64,000 nucleotides of DNA, from NCBI GenBank assembly GCA_900074885.1, contig FJUW01000006.1, forward strand, positions 684,512 to 748,511. Direction: 5' to 3'. The translations under genes were made by a program, and so were the position numbers. Below, one piece after another: positions 10,938 to 22,421 of the stretch. Within the stretch, counting starts at the first letter, position 1, and every line of letters begins with the position of its first letter. This DNA comes from Rhynchosporium graminicola. Its lineage: Eukaryota; Ascomycota; Leotiomycetes; Helotiales; Ploettnerulaceae. The notes under the pieces were generated by a model. That model ran no database searches and was not told the origin of the DNA. It worked only from the letters and a program-made list of their open reading frames with translations.

Positions 10938-12248
10938 CAGGGCTGCAGTAAGGAATGATCTCAAGGGCTACTCTAATTGTATTTTTACAGTACCTCTCTT
11001 CTCCATTTGTTGTCCAGATCTTGCGAGGGGTTTCAGGGCCGGGAAGAGGATTGAGAGTGGTGCTGTGCATATTGATAGTATGACTGTGCATCACGAGGCG
11101 GCATTGCCGCATGGTGGTGGGGAAAATAGTGGATAGGGAGGGTTTGGAGCTTCGGGGCTGGATGCGTGAGTGAAGACTAAGACGATTACGTTCTTGAAAT
11201 AATTGAGGAGGGAGAGGCATTGCACATGTTTTTGTGACTTTCATCTCCTTGATACAGAATCAAATGTGAATAATGTCGAAATCTAATTGGCTGATCATGT
11301 CGGTTCGGTGCGAGACAGGTGATGATGGACATACAAATATGAATATCCCTCAGAGGTATCATATCTGCAAACTGATATACATTAGTATCCATCCAGCTCA
11401 ACCGATAGTGTTCACTGAGCAGCAAGATGCTGATAGCCTGATAATCAGGGCCGAAAATTGTCCACTATCCCCAGCAAGCCCACACAATCTCGACTATCGT
11501 CACCACATCCTAAAGTCGCAAATGCTCAATCATTGGTAGCTGTAGCCCATGTCACGCATAGCACCACCGGTTCGCCACATCACATAGGGCTGAACAGATT
11601 ACCCCTCTGGCTGTAAGCACCGGGGTAAACATCCCTGACGTCTCACGCTTTCTTATCAATCCTGGAGGCTGAGCGGAAAATGCTCGCGAAAACGGCGGCG
11701 AAAGGGAATATCACTCGCCAGAATACACAGGGCTGAATATCATATCACCAGATGGTTGTAAGCCCTGGGGTAGTTCTCACGCTTTCTCATCAGCCTTTGG
11801 AGCTAAGCGGGAACTGCTCACGGATTTTTTGTTGGGATAAGACATGACTTGCCGAAATCCATAGGGCGGAATACGATACTACTTATCAGCTATAAGCACT
11901 GAGGTAGTCATACGCTTTCTTATCGGCCCTGAGAGCTAAGCGAGAACTGCTCGCTGAAATGTCGACGAATGCAGACATCGCTCTGTGAGATATGATGATG
12001 TTGGTGGAGTAGTAGATACGAGGCTGCTCGTAATTCTCGTCTCAGATTTTGAGTCTGGTGATTGAGGATTTTTGTGTATGTGAATGGAACCGGGTATGTA
12101 TAAACATCGTCTTCGCCTGCTTCCAATTATGTTATTATCATCACAGAAACATCTTTGGGCCTCCTTACATGCTATACTGTAGGCTTCATATCTCAAATTT
12201 CGCTTCTAAATTCCCTAATCTCAGTTCCTATTTTTGTTCATTCCCAAT
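10938..12248. other. Intergenic holding a degenerate tandem repeat
   Basis: Apart from the ~140-base repeats at 11581-11960 (own entry) I see no gene. The last ~120 bases, rich in C and T, likely form the promoter and leader of the dehydrogenase gene at 12249. Confidence 0.6.
11581..11960. repeat. Three degenerate tandem copies of a ~135-145-base unit
   Basis: Copies begin near 11581, 11724 and 11858, each with a catagggctgaat-like start. The shared order is: agggcNgaa, then ctgtaagcNctggggta, then tcacgctttctNatc, then ggagctaagcgNgaactgctc. The agggc marks lie at 11586, 11729 and 11863, so spacing is 143 then 134. Divergence of roughly a quarter to a third suggests an old array. I find no open frame shared by the copies, and the origin is unknown. 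Confidence 0.7.
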
Positions 12249-13738
12249 ATGAAGCATTCTCATTCCGAGCATCACAACGGCCATGATGATCACCATCACC
12301 ATCACCATGATGACACGATGAAAGCCGTCCAATTCGAAGGCAAAGCCTTCAATATGAAAGTGCAGAGAGTCCCCATCCCCAAAATCATCAAGTCCACGGA
12401 TGCCATCATTCAGGTAACCTCCTCAGGAATCTGTGGTAAGCCTTTCTCTCCAAATTCCTGCTTCACATACTTCTGCTGACAGCTCCCTTCGCTAGGAACC
12501 GATCTCCACGTCTTCCACGGCCGAGTTCCTACCAAACCCCCAATGACAATGGGTCACGAAATCGTCGGCATAGTCCACTGCTTGGGCTCAAAAGTCAACG
12601 ATGTGAAAGTCGGCGACCGCGTCATCGTCGTCAGTATCATCAGTGACGACCATCTCGGCGGCGAGGCCGATGATGAACTCGTAGGTGGTCTGGGAATTGG
12701 GGATATTCCAGGCTTCGTCAACTTTGATGGTGGCCAAGCTGGCTTCGTTCGCGTCCCGTTTGCAGCTGATAATCTGCTTTTGCTCCCTAAGGGTGAGGAG
12801 CATGAGTTGGATTACGTGTTGTTGGCGGATATTTTCCCGACTTCGAATTGGGCTTTGGATTGTTCTGGATTTGTGTTTGGCGATGTGGTTGTTGTTTTTG
12901 GCGCTGGTGAGTTCAACTTACAGTCCTCGGTCGACATCAGCCTCCAATCATTTCCATTTGTCTGTTATTTTACCTTCAAAGATTTCAAATCTGACTCCAA
13001 ATCAATAGGACCCGTCGGACTTCTCACAGTCTACTCTGCTTTCCTCCGCGGAGCAAGCAAAGTCTACAGCATCGATCGCGTTCCTGAGCGTCTCGCCAAA
13101 GCAAAAAGCATCGGTGCCATCCCCATCGACTTCACCAAAGGAGATCCCGTGGCACAAATCCTGAAGCGCGAGCCAGAAGGTGTTGATCGAGCATGCGATT
13201 GTATCGGCTACGAATGCGTCGATGCCAAAGGCAAGAATGTTGGAAACCTCGTTCTCACTCAAGCTATCAATGTCGTGAGAGTTGGGGGTGGAATTGGTGT
13301 CATTGGTGTTTATCTACCTCAAGATCCCCGTAAGTCTTCCTCGAAATCTCGCGGCACGATGACGAAGTGATGAATCGACCTGACTGTATCCAAGGTGGCA
13401 CAACGCCAGCTCTCAAGAAAGGTATCTTTGAAATCCCTTTCGGCGAGTCTTGGTTCAAAGGACAAACCATTCGTTCCGGTATTGTGCCACTTCGCGAATA
13501 TCAACCCGCTCTCTTGAAGATGATCAATAGCGGTCGAGCAAAGCCTAGCTTTGTTGTTGATCGGGAGCTAAGAATTGATGATGCGCCAGAAGCGTATCAG
13601 GAGTTCTCTGATCATGACTTCATCAAGAGCGTTATTCGTTTTGGCAATTTCAGGGATCAGGAGGAAGACAGCTCTGGCGAAGAAGAAGAGGAGGAGAGAC
13701 CTCTTCGAAAGAGAAAGAGGAATGGGACTAGTGTCTAG
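12249..13738 (+). CDS. Zinc-type alcohol dehydrogenase superfamily protein (formaldehyde-dehydrogenase-like)
   Basis: Four exons (12249-12435, 12496-12906, 13009-13329, 13395-13738) give 420 residues. After splicing, the catalytic zinc motifs SSGICGTDLH and MGHEIVG are intact, and the Rossmann glycine motif FGAGPVGLL follows. DGGQAGFVRVPFA and DCIGYEC are typical of the glutathione-independent formaldehyde dehydrogenase/dismutase branch. The usual four-cysteine structural zinc loop after GDRV is absent; the segment there is acidic (SDDHLGGEADDE). The ATG at 12249 gives a 23-residue leader rich in His and Asp with six His in a row; an alternative ATG at 12318 would remove it. The C terminus is an acidic then basic tail (EEEEEERPLRKRKR). 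Likely a cytosolic NAD(P)-dependent aldehyde/alcohol oxidoreductase of unknown substrate. Confidence 0.9.
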
Positions 13739-15371
13739 GATCAATATCGTAGAATCTGGAATGTTTAAGACTCACCTAAAAAATGATACTGGACTCTGAG
13801 CCAAAGTAATGTAGCGTACTGTGGGAAATTCCTGTGACTAATGAATTTCGCGGCTGAATGCAATTTCAAAAGCGTGTGTTTAGGTTCTCTATGCTCTCTC
13901 GAATAAATCCAAAAACAAGTTGTATAACTTGCGGGAAACTTATTCATTGAGACTGGATAGGTTTCCTTCTACCATGTCGAGATCATTTGCTATTTGGAGG
14001 ACATCTCAACCTTTGCAATCCGTAAGCTACTTTTTATGGTGATGATGCATTACCAGAGCCACTTTAGCGTTTAAGTTGAGTTGAGTTGATTCGAGTCCTG
14101 CTGGGTTGTGACTCAATCTCTCCGTAAACGGACAGCTGGCGGTCTTATGTCATCTGCTTCCGACCTCTCGCCGTACATCACAGCACTCAGGGACGGCAAC
14201 TTAAAGTGAACTTCTTCCCTCAAATCCTTAAAATTATGGCAAAACACCACTAAGACTCTGCATCAAGCACTAGGACTTCGCCAGTTGCCGGCTCCAAAGG
14301 CCTTGGAAATCGGATTGGTCAGAATGGTGGAGTTTTGGGATTCTCAGCATAATCACGATGGAAGGAAGATGGCGATGTGGCTATTTGTTTGTTGATTAAT
14401 GCACAGTAACGATTTACCTGCCAATTCAGGAAATGTTTTGCACGAGAGTATTTCCTTGAGGTTGGCTATTTAGATTTCGCAGTACTGAGTCACTTAGCTT
14501 GAGCACCTATCATTCAGTGGCAAGCGATTGTGTCATATGATGGAAGAGATCCCAGTATGGCAGCACGTAAAGAATAGGTGTATAATAAAGTATACATTGC
14601 TCATGAGGATATATCATATTACTTGAAGAAAAGATCAAAATATTTGGCGTCCATGCATAGTCCTACAAGATTCTACTTTACAAGGGATTTTTAACAAATC
14701 AACCGATTCTATTTATTCATTTGAAACTCCTTTCGGTAAAACTTAGGTCATCGAGTATGGACGACTAATCCGTAATCCTTTTCTCCCGTACGATGTATCC
14801 AGACCAGGCTGACATGTGCCCTTTGATACCTAGAACCAGAATACGCGAATGTAAGGAAGAAGAGCAGAAAGCGAAGCGAACTAAGAATTCTTCCAGGAAA
14901 GATTGAATATTAACGAGAGATTAATCTTTAACGATACTCTGGTCTCTAGCCAAAGACGGAAGCTTTTTACGATCTAGAACGAAATACGAAATGCAGATAA
15001 GGAAACGCTAGTAGCCATCGAAACCCCTATGAAAATGAACGTTCACAGGACAAAAGATTATTTTTAATCAGCAACAATACCAGAATGCTCGAAGAGGGAA
15101 TGACATGCATGCATCATTATTTGTTCTATACACACTGCATCTCATTCGCGTTACTTCGTCGTCTCTCATCCTCAAGACAGAAAGAAAGCAGTACCGAGAA
15201 CCCAAAACTCCAAAAATTCCCCGACCTTCTGCTTGTTCCCACAGACATGCACCCGCACCCGCACCAGAAGCTCAAACTCAAACTCAAACTCCACGCTCGT
15301 GCAAGAAAACGCCCAGCAAATTACGATACAGACATTCATGCACCCTCTCATCAACATTCTCTCATCTCATC
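13739..15371. other. Intergenic between convergent genes
   Basis: The dehydrogenase gene (plus) and the Mto1/ApsB gene (minus) converge on this 1.6-kb stretch, so it should hold both 3' ends. I see no gene or recognisable repeat. The plus-strand open frame at 15085-15735 runs antisense into the Mto1/ApsB gene and is a shadow. Confidence 0.6.
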
Positions 15372-18300
15372 TCATCTTCCAATTCCTAACCTCCCCCTTT
15401 CTCTTTCAACCAATCTCATCAACTCCTCATTCTCTCTATCCTTTTCCTCCAATCTCTGTCTCGCCCCCGCGCGATCCACCAACCTCGCCTCTCTTTCAGC
15501 TTTCAGCTTATACTCCAACTCTTGCAACCTCAACTGCCATCTGATATCCATGCCATTTCCCTCGCTCTCGTCTCCCTCGCCTCCTTTCTCTTTATTTCTG
15601 CCACTGCTACTAGCCAGTGATCTGTCTCTCCCTCTGCTGGAACCAGCGAGCGATTTATCGCCACCGGCACCTGTATTGGGAGCAGAAGCCATGGAGCGAG
15701 ACACTGTGCGAGTCTCGACTGCACTAGCAGACTGATGTCTCGTGAGTGTTGAAGTGCGTGATTTATCGAGCGATTTATTTCTCGGTCCCGTCGGTACACT
15801 TGGACTCTCACTGGCCCCTTCAAAAATATTATTCCTAACATCAATGACCGCCCTCAACGCACTGACTTCCTTCTTCAGCCCCTTGTTCTTCTCTATCAGC
15901 CTCGCAATTTCAGCTTTTCCATCAATACCACCACCTGCACCAGGGATTCCAGATCGGGCCATGGTTTCGAGTCTGTCAAGACGTTTGGTGCGGATCTCGA
16001 GATTGGATTCTAGGGTCTGGTATTCTTTCCACAGATCTTTTTCCACCGAGCGTATCCGGGAGCGGAAATCGCCAACGAGAGACTCGATTGTTTTGACAGC
16101 TGCGAGGAGATTCTTGGAGAAGCCGGGGAGCATGGTTGATACAGCTTCGAGGGAAGGGAGGGCGCGGCCATTGATGAGACTGTTATTGTGAGTCCAATCT
16201 GTGCCGCAGAGAGCGGAGAGACGATTCCACAATGCCAGTAGAAGTTGATTGCGCTCATTCATCTGGTCCTTGAAGCTGTTCTCAAGCGTCGAGATCTTGC
16301 GTCTGTCTTGCTGGCGGGAGGTCTCCAGTTCTAGGACGCGGGATTCATGTTGAGTGAGAGTGCGTGTAGTATGTTGTTGCGTTTTCTGGAATGTCTCGAA
16401 TTGGTGTTTCGTGTTACGATGAGACTGTCTCTCTTTATCGAGCATGTCTGCCAGTTTTCTGGATTCCAAGGCATGTGATTCGAGGAGGGAGTCGCGATGT
16501 TTGATGAGGCGCTCTTTTTCAGCAAGGGAGGCTTTGGTTGCGTCGAGATCGCGAATAGTATTTTCGAGCTCCCGTTGAAGTTTGGCAATAGACTGTAGAA
16601 GTTAGAATGACAACCACTTGAGCGATAGCAGGTGACTTACGCTAAGAAGACTTGAGCGTGTGCCATTGAGATCACCCAATGCTTCTCTCAAATTACTCTC
16701 CAGCTCCATAAGTCTCTGTTTCCACTCAGCAGCCTCTACTTCCCTCGATGTAAGACTCTTCCGAAGACGTCTAGCCTCATCCTTCGCACTCGACGCTTCC
16801 CGGTTCAGATCGTTGATGACTTGTTGGACTTCCTGCTTTTCTCTTCCAGCGACTGTTTCGCGTTGATGGCGTTCATTGCTAATTCTCTCCTCGAGTTCCT
16901 TGATACGTTCTCGCTCTTCGTGAAGAGAGTCTTCCGCACTCTTGACGGCTGCTTCCAGATCGCCAATCTTGATCTTATCGCCATCCTGTTCTTCGCGAAG
17001 GAAGGCAATCTCGCCTTGACTAGACTCTTGCTGGACCATCAGACGTTTAATCTTCCCATTCGCTTCTACCAAGTTACTCTCCATCTGCTCCATTTCACGA
17101 TTCGCCTCGTCAAGTTCACGTTCAAGCTCTTCAATTCGTCTCGCCTTGCTTTCGTGGTCATCCTCCAGCCTCACAAGTCCTTCACTCATCTCTCTCATTT
17201 CGTTCTGTAGCGCATTAAAATTCTCTGTCGTATCAGCCAATTCGATGCGGAGCCGCTCGATCTCAGCATTTGCTTCATCAGCTTCCTCTCCAAAACCATC
17301 CAGTTCTTCTTGAGCCTCCTTTCTTAAAGACTCGAACATGATCTCGGCTTCTTCCTGGCCTTGGAGCGCTTCATCTCTATCGGTTTGCATGGTGACCAAA
17401 TCAGCTTCAGCAAGTTCTAGTGCTTCTTGCAGCTCGCTCGCAAGAGACTCGGCATCTTTCTTCTGTTGCACAGCAGTTTCGAAATCTTCCATACACGATT
17501 CGAGCTCTCTTTGCAAATCCTGGTTGTGGATTTTCAAGCTGTTGATCCGATCACGCAACTCAGCATGCTTATTTTCGAAGTCCTCTCGCTCGTTGTCATC
17601 CATATTCGTGATTCTCGTGCCAGCACTGTTTCGTGACCGTGAGCGCTCGTGAGCCCGTGATGCCGACCGTTCCAAGATACTATCTCCAGCGACTGATCCA
17701 CCACCTCTCCGCTGACCCAGCTTCAAATCTTCGATTTCTTGGTAGAGTCGTTCCTTCTCTCGATTTCGAGATGTCAACATTGACGTCTGAGCACCAACTT
17801 CCCGTCGAAGCTCGGCATTTTCATGCCTCAATTGCTCTGCTTCTCTCCTCAGGTCATCGGCCAAGGTGGTTGCAGAGCTCATGGCACCAGATCGATCATC
17901 ACCGCCGAAGGACAAACCTGATTTTGGTCTCGAAGGCGATGCTTGGCGCTTCTTTGTGATATTGTAAATATTCGTAGTATGATTAAGACCTGTCATGCCA
18001 GTACTGGATACAGTGTCGGTCTTCAGACGGAAGATCTCCTCGCGGAGTCTCTTGTTCTCATCATCGGCTTGCTCCCGGCGAGAAGTCTCCTGCTCCAAGA
18101 GGTCCTTCCATACATCCATCTCTTCTCTTGCCTCGACATTCTGACCACGTCGCTCACCCATCTGACGTACAACTTCGGCCAGATTTCGCTTTTCATTCTC
18201 ACGAGTGATGGAATCGTTCCGTAACTTCTCGATCTCGACAAGGTACTCTTCGGTCCGTTCGCGCAGATACAGAAGCTCTTCCTCCCGTTCTTGTGCACCT

Positions 18301-20036
18301 TCTTGATCGAACCATTTTGGGCTTGGGTTGCCTCCTGAAGTACCAGCTGTAGATGGTCGTTCTTCATCGTCCTTCAGTCGCTTCTCGAGATCCTTGACTT
18401 TCCGTTTTAGAGCCTTGTTATCCCGTTGCATCACTGCCAAACCAGTCTTCAACTCCACATTCTCGGATATCATTTCCTTGACACCTTCCTCCGAAAGCTT
18501 GTCCAGTCTATCACTCAGAAACATGACTTTTAGTTTCAGATCAAAATTTTCCTTCGAAAGTCTTTCGATTGTATTACTTTGTTCCTTTAACGTCATATTT
18601 TTCCCATTTCGGCCAAGTGATGACACTGCGAACCCGGACCGCTTGGGGGAAACTCCGTTCTTGTTCCGATATTCTTGGGCCAAAGATGCAGGCACTTGAA
18701 CATTCCTGACGTGGCGAGCAATAACTGTATCCGTAGGGGCTGCGAGAGATGACCTGACCGTTGCGGCGCGAGGAGTCTCTGGGGGAGATACCTCGCCTAG
18801 GTTTCGATCACGATTCTGATCTTCTTCAGTCAATGTCGCCAGACTGCCATCCTGTCCATTTCCAGAAAACTCGTCGATTGCTGATGCCATACTTCCCAGA
18901 CTGATCGATCGCGAAAGTCCCATGCTACTACGAGAGGACCCTTCCGCCGGCACGGCTCCTCCAGACTGCAAGGCATAATCTGCACCTAAAGTTGCTTCAC
19001 TTCCGTCGTGGGAGCCCGCACTTGTAAGGAGGGAAGATACCGATGACTGTTGGCTAGTATGCCGACTTCGTAAAAATTTGGGTCGTTTGCCAGATGATTT
19101 GCGACCCAACAGGGCAAATCCAGGCGTGTTACCCGCATCGCCGTAGGAGGAATTTAGACTTCGGTTCGAGGTATCATCCTTGAGGGTTGATCGATCACCA
19201 GAAGATTCAGCTGGCTTTCTCGATTTTTTCTTCTTCGGCGTAGCCTCAGTATCATTGCTTTCCTCATTCTCGATTCGCTCCTGCGAAGGACTCTGTCCGT
19301 CATATGATGCATCGGAGGCTCCCGTGCTTGCCATAGATATGGCCCGCGAAACGGTTCGTGCTGCCGCAGCTGCAGTTGGAGAAGAAGACATAGTTTCAAG
19401 AGCTGATGTGGTTTCCCCTGTATCCATAGACTCATCCATATTCGCATCGTGAAAGACTCCAGGTGTTTGGTATGCATTTGCCGGCGTTAGAGGAGACAGA
19501 GGTGCGTCCGGTTCCTGCTTCTGGGCTTGGGGTTTGTTCGGGGTAACAGATCGCTGCTGATGCTGAGGAGGGAGTTGCGCGCCGTCAAATAAAAACGTAT
19601 CATCTGCGCCCTTTTGGCCATTTCCATTTCCACTCATGCTAATGGGAGACATAATCGGCATGAAGCTGGACTCCACATCATTCAAATGCCTCTGCAAAGC
19701 CCTCTCATCCACCGTGTCTCCAAGCGCATCACTTCCTTCATTCTCACTATGGTTGTACAGGGAACTGTCATCGCCTGATGGAGGTGGTAAGGAAGGGAGG
19801 GTCGCAGGGTCGAGAGAGGGTATCCTCTTATTCTGCCTATTCGCATTCCCAATCACAGCCGGATTCTCGAATGTAGAGTCATTGAACTCCTGCTTTTCCG
19901 GCGACAAATCATCTAAATCATCGATCCCAAAGCCTCCAGGAACCTTGCGCGAAAGTTTCCGGGCCGTCTGCGGGCGTTCGTCTGTTGATGACGATGCTAT
20001 TGATGCCGTCTCTGCATGCTCGTCTCCCTCCGCCAT
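15372..20036 (-). CDS. Microtubule-organising-centre protein, Mto1/ApsB family
   Basis: Two exons on the minus strand (20036-16641 and 16592-15372, intron of 48 bases) give 1538 residues. Residues 1-470 are low-complexity Ser/Thr/Pro-rich sequence. At about 480-555 there is a centrosomin CM1-type motif (LSKENFDLKLKVMFLSDRL), the element that recruits and activates gamma-tubulin complexes. About 560-1350 is long coiled coil. Near the C terminus (~1490-1535) the segment LEYKLKAEREARLVDRAGA resembles the Mto2-binding region of fission-yeast Mto1. Together these identify an Mto1 / Aspergillus ApsB homologue, which nucleates cytoplasmic microtubules at spindle pole bodies and septa and supports nuclear positioning. 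It is longer than ApsB mainly because of the disordered N terminus. The start is the ATG at 20036; three upstream in-frame ATG-less codons are ignored. Confidence 0.9.
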
Positions 20037-21241
20037 ATTGTATGTTCGACGCGTCACATTCGTACTCTACGAATAGGGGAAGTCGAAATGTTTTCTTCGT
20101 CGTCGGGCGAGAAGGATTCTACCAGATCAGACGCGCTCGGTGGTCGAGTCAGGGATGGATGCTAGTGATACTGGGATGCAGGAAAGGACGTGCGATGTCT
20201 GAGTGATGGGAATAGCCTCAAGTTTCCGGATCGTTGCCGCAGAGTTAGTGAGTGCCTCGTGACCGTGAGGACGTTATCAAAAGTTGTGAGGGCTGGAATG
20301 CTGTGTTGTTTCGTTTACGGTCTCTGCAGGCTGAATCCAAATCATATTGCTACCCGTTCTCGTCTCCCATCTCTATTATGACCGTCGCGAGTTTCTGCAA
20401 GGCGCATCACCCCGGTAAATCTAAATCTAGCACGATCACGTGTATGAGCTTACTCACGTACATCTTTATCCCCCTTTGGTTCCGCAAGCTAAGGTTGCCA
20501 GAATGTCTTGCCGAAACTCTCGAATTACAAATATGAACTCACATAGTCTTCTGAAAGTTATTCGAAGGCTATTCTTTCCTCCATTGACAAGCAACCAGTC
20601 TCATTTATGCCGTGGAATCTGGCTCCGCTTAAAATGAGCAAGGTGTTTGAGGAAATTCTCGAATTATACGCTCAACTCACCCGGCCAGCAAGAGATCTGC
20701 GTGGTAATAGTCGAGACAGTTCCTCTTGTCAAATGTCTTGGTTTATAGCTCTTCGTTGTGTATAGTGGGACGAGCAACAGCTTTCACCACGGTCTGGTCA
20801 GGAATCTACCGTTCCTCCTAGAGATCATGCCCAGGTGTGCCTACAGGTCCAGTCATATGATTCAAAGATGGATAAGTACCTACGGTGTGTAACAGGTGGA
20901 TCTACTATTTATTTAGATTCTCTCCTGCCAAAGTTGAAGATGACCGTAAGCTACAAGTCAGCCCGTCGCTCAGGACTACTTACTCTCGACGTCTCGTTCA
21001 TACAATTAGACAGGTAGAGAGACAAGTACGAGGCACGAGTATTTAGAGATCTCGGATTATGTCAGCAAATTTATGCTGATCGTATAATACATTGATCTAT
21101 TATTCTATTTGATACAGCGAATGTTTATCTCTATCAACATATCCCAAAGATTCCTATCACCCAACTCCAGACAATGCTATACTAACCAAACAGACCAAAA
21201 CTACAATATCATCCACTGTTCAACATCTAATATCTTACTTC
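20037..21241. other. Intergenic: upstream of Mto1/ApsB gene
   Basis: Contains the promoter of the Mto1/ApsB gene near 20037-20300 and, at the other end, the 3' flank of the DUF2306 gene. I see no coding signal; the small open frames overlap each other without motifs. Confidence 0.6.
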
Positions 21242-22421
21242 TCACTTCTTACTCGCTTTCACCTGCGGCGCCCAAGGTCTCGCATCTCCCCAGCGTTCAA
21301 CTACCAACCCAGCACTCCCGGGATTCTCAAACCCTCGTTCAAGCTGTCGCTCATAACTTACCATTCTCAACCTCTCACTCTCTCTAGGCGTAGCATTCAG
21401 ATAGATCTCCACCCCAACAGCATGCACAAAAAGCGCCACCCAAAGCGCCATCCCGAAACTCATACCTAGTGCAACGCCTATACTCTCCGCCTTCCCATTC
21501 ATACTCGCGTTGACTATTGCGGGAGTGTTCTTTGAGGCATTTACACAGCCTGGATACTTTTGCGTGAAGAATTCCGGCTGATTCGACAGATCCGAAGAGC
21601 CCGAAACAATGAAAGCTATCTCTCCACATGGTCTCGTGGAATAATAGTCCTTCTGCGTGGAGATGATCAAAGCCGAAATAATCATGATAATTCTCGTCGT
21701 GATGATAACGCCGAAATAAAACCAAGCTCGCAACATCCATGCACGGTGTTGGTCGATTTGCAGACGTTTGATATTGACATATGCCAATATGAGGGATGTG
21801 GTTGTGATGATAGCCAACACACCAACGGCTGATTGCACATCTAATGCTCCACCAAAAGCTCTCCGTGCAATCATCAACGCACCGACGTTGCCAAGCAGAG
21901 AGAGAAGGAGGATGAGGGAGCCGTTGAGGCGGTGGAAGAGGAGTGCTTTGTACCTGATAACAGGAATGAATTGGAAGACGGCAAGGAACCCAGCCGGAAT
22001 GATGGTAACGAGGTGGAGTGTGATGCCGAATCGATAATGGCCTGAGCGAGCGTAGTACCATTCGCCTGGGGCAGAACCAGATTTGTAACTGCTGGATGCG
22101 TCGCCGCCGATGTTCATGTACGAGAAGCGTGCGAGAGTGAAGCCAAGCATGGCGCCGCCAAAGATAATAACTTTTAGTTTTGTTAGATTGTGGTTCGAGG
22201 GAGGGGGAACAGGAGGGAGACTTACAGAGGGGAAAGTTGTAGCCTTTCTGAAAACCAAGCGGTCTGTATAGTTTCCTCATTGCCGTTACAAACTTTCCGG
22301 CTTGACGATCTTCAGCATCCAAAATTTTCAAGCTTGCCATACTGTGAGGTTCCGTGGCTGTCGTAGTCGTGTTCCCGGGTGAGGGCCTCTCGCGTCTCTC
22401 ATGATCAAAATTTGAAGGCAT
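21242..22421 (-). CDS. DUF2306 family multi-pass membrane protein
   Basis: Two exons on the minus strand (22421-22226 and 22170-21242) give 374 residues; the 55-base intron has a standard GTAAGT donor. The start is the ATG at 22421, as the frame further upstream begins with GTG. After a ~65-residue cytosolic N terminus come about seven hydrophobic helices. Marks are IIFGGAMLGFTLARFSYM, HLVTIIPAGFLAVFQFIP, the LFHRLNG loop, an ITTTSLILAYVN helix and DQHRAWMLRAWF, then a Cys-containing external loop and a final helix. The HRxNG and HRAWMLR pattern around conserved His is typical of the DUF2306 family, possibly haem- or metal-coordinating, but function is not established. Confidence 0.88.

Noticed and set aside
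11581..11660. Resemblance of the repeat start (catagggctg, taagcaccgggg) to 5S rRNA
   Set aside because: The distances between these words do not fit 5S rRNA and the internal promoter region is absent.
15085..15735. 216-codon plus-strand frame
   Set aside because: Its second half is antisense to exon 2 of the Mto1/ApsB gene and its composition is simple Leu/Ser/Pro from coiled-coil antisense.
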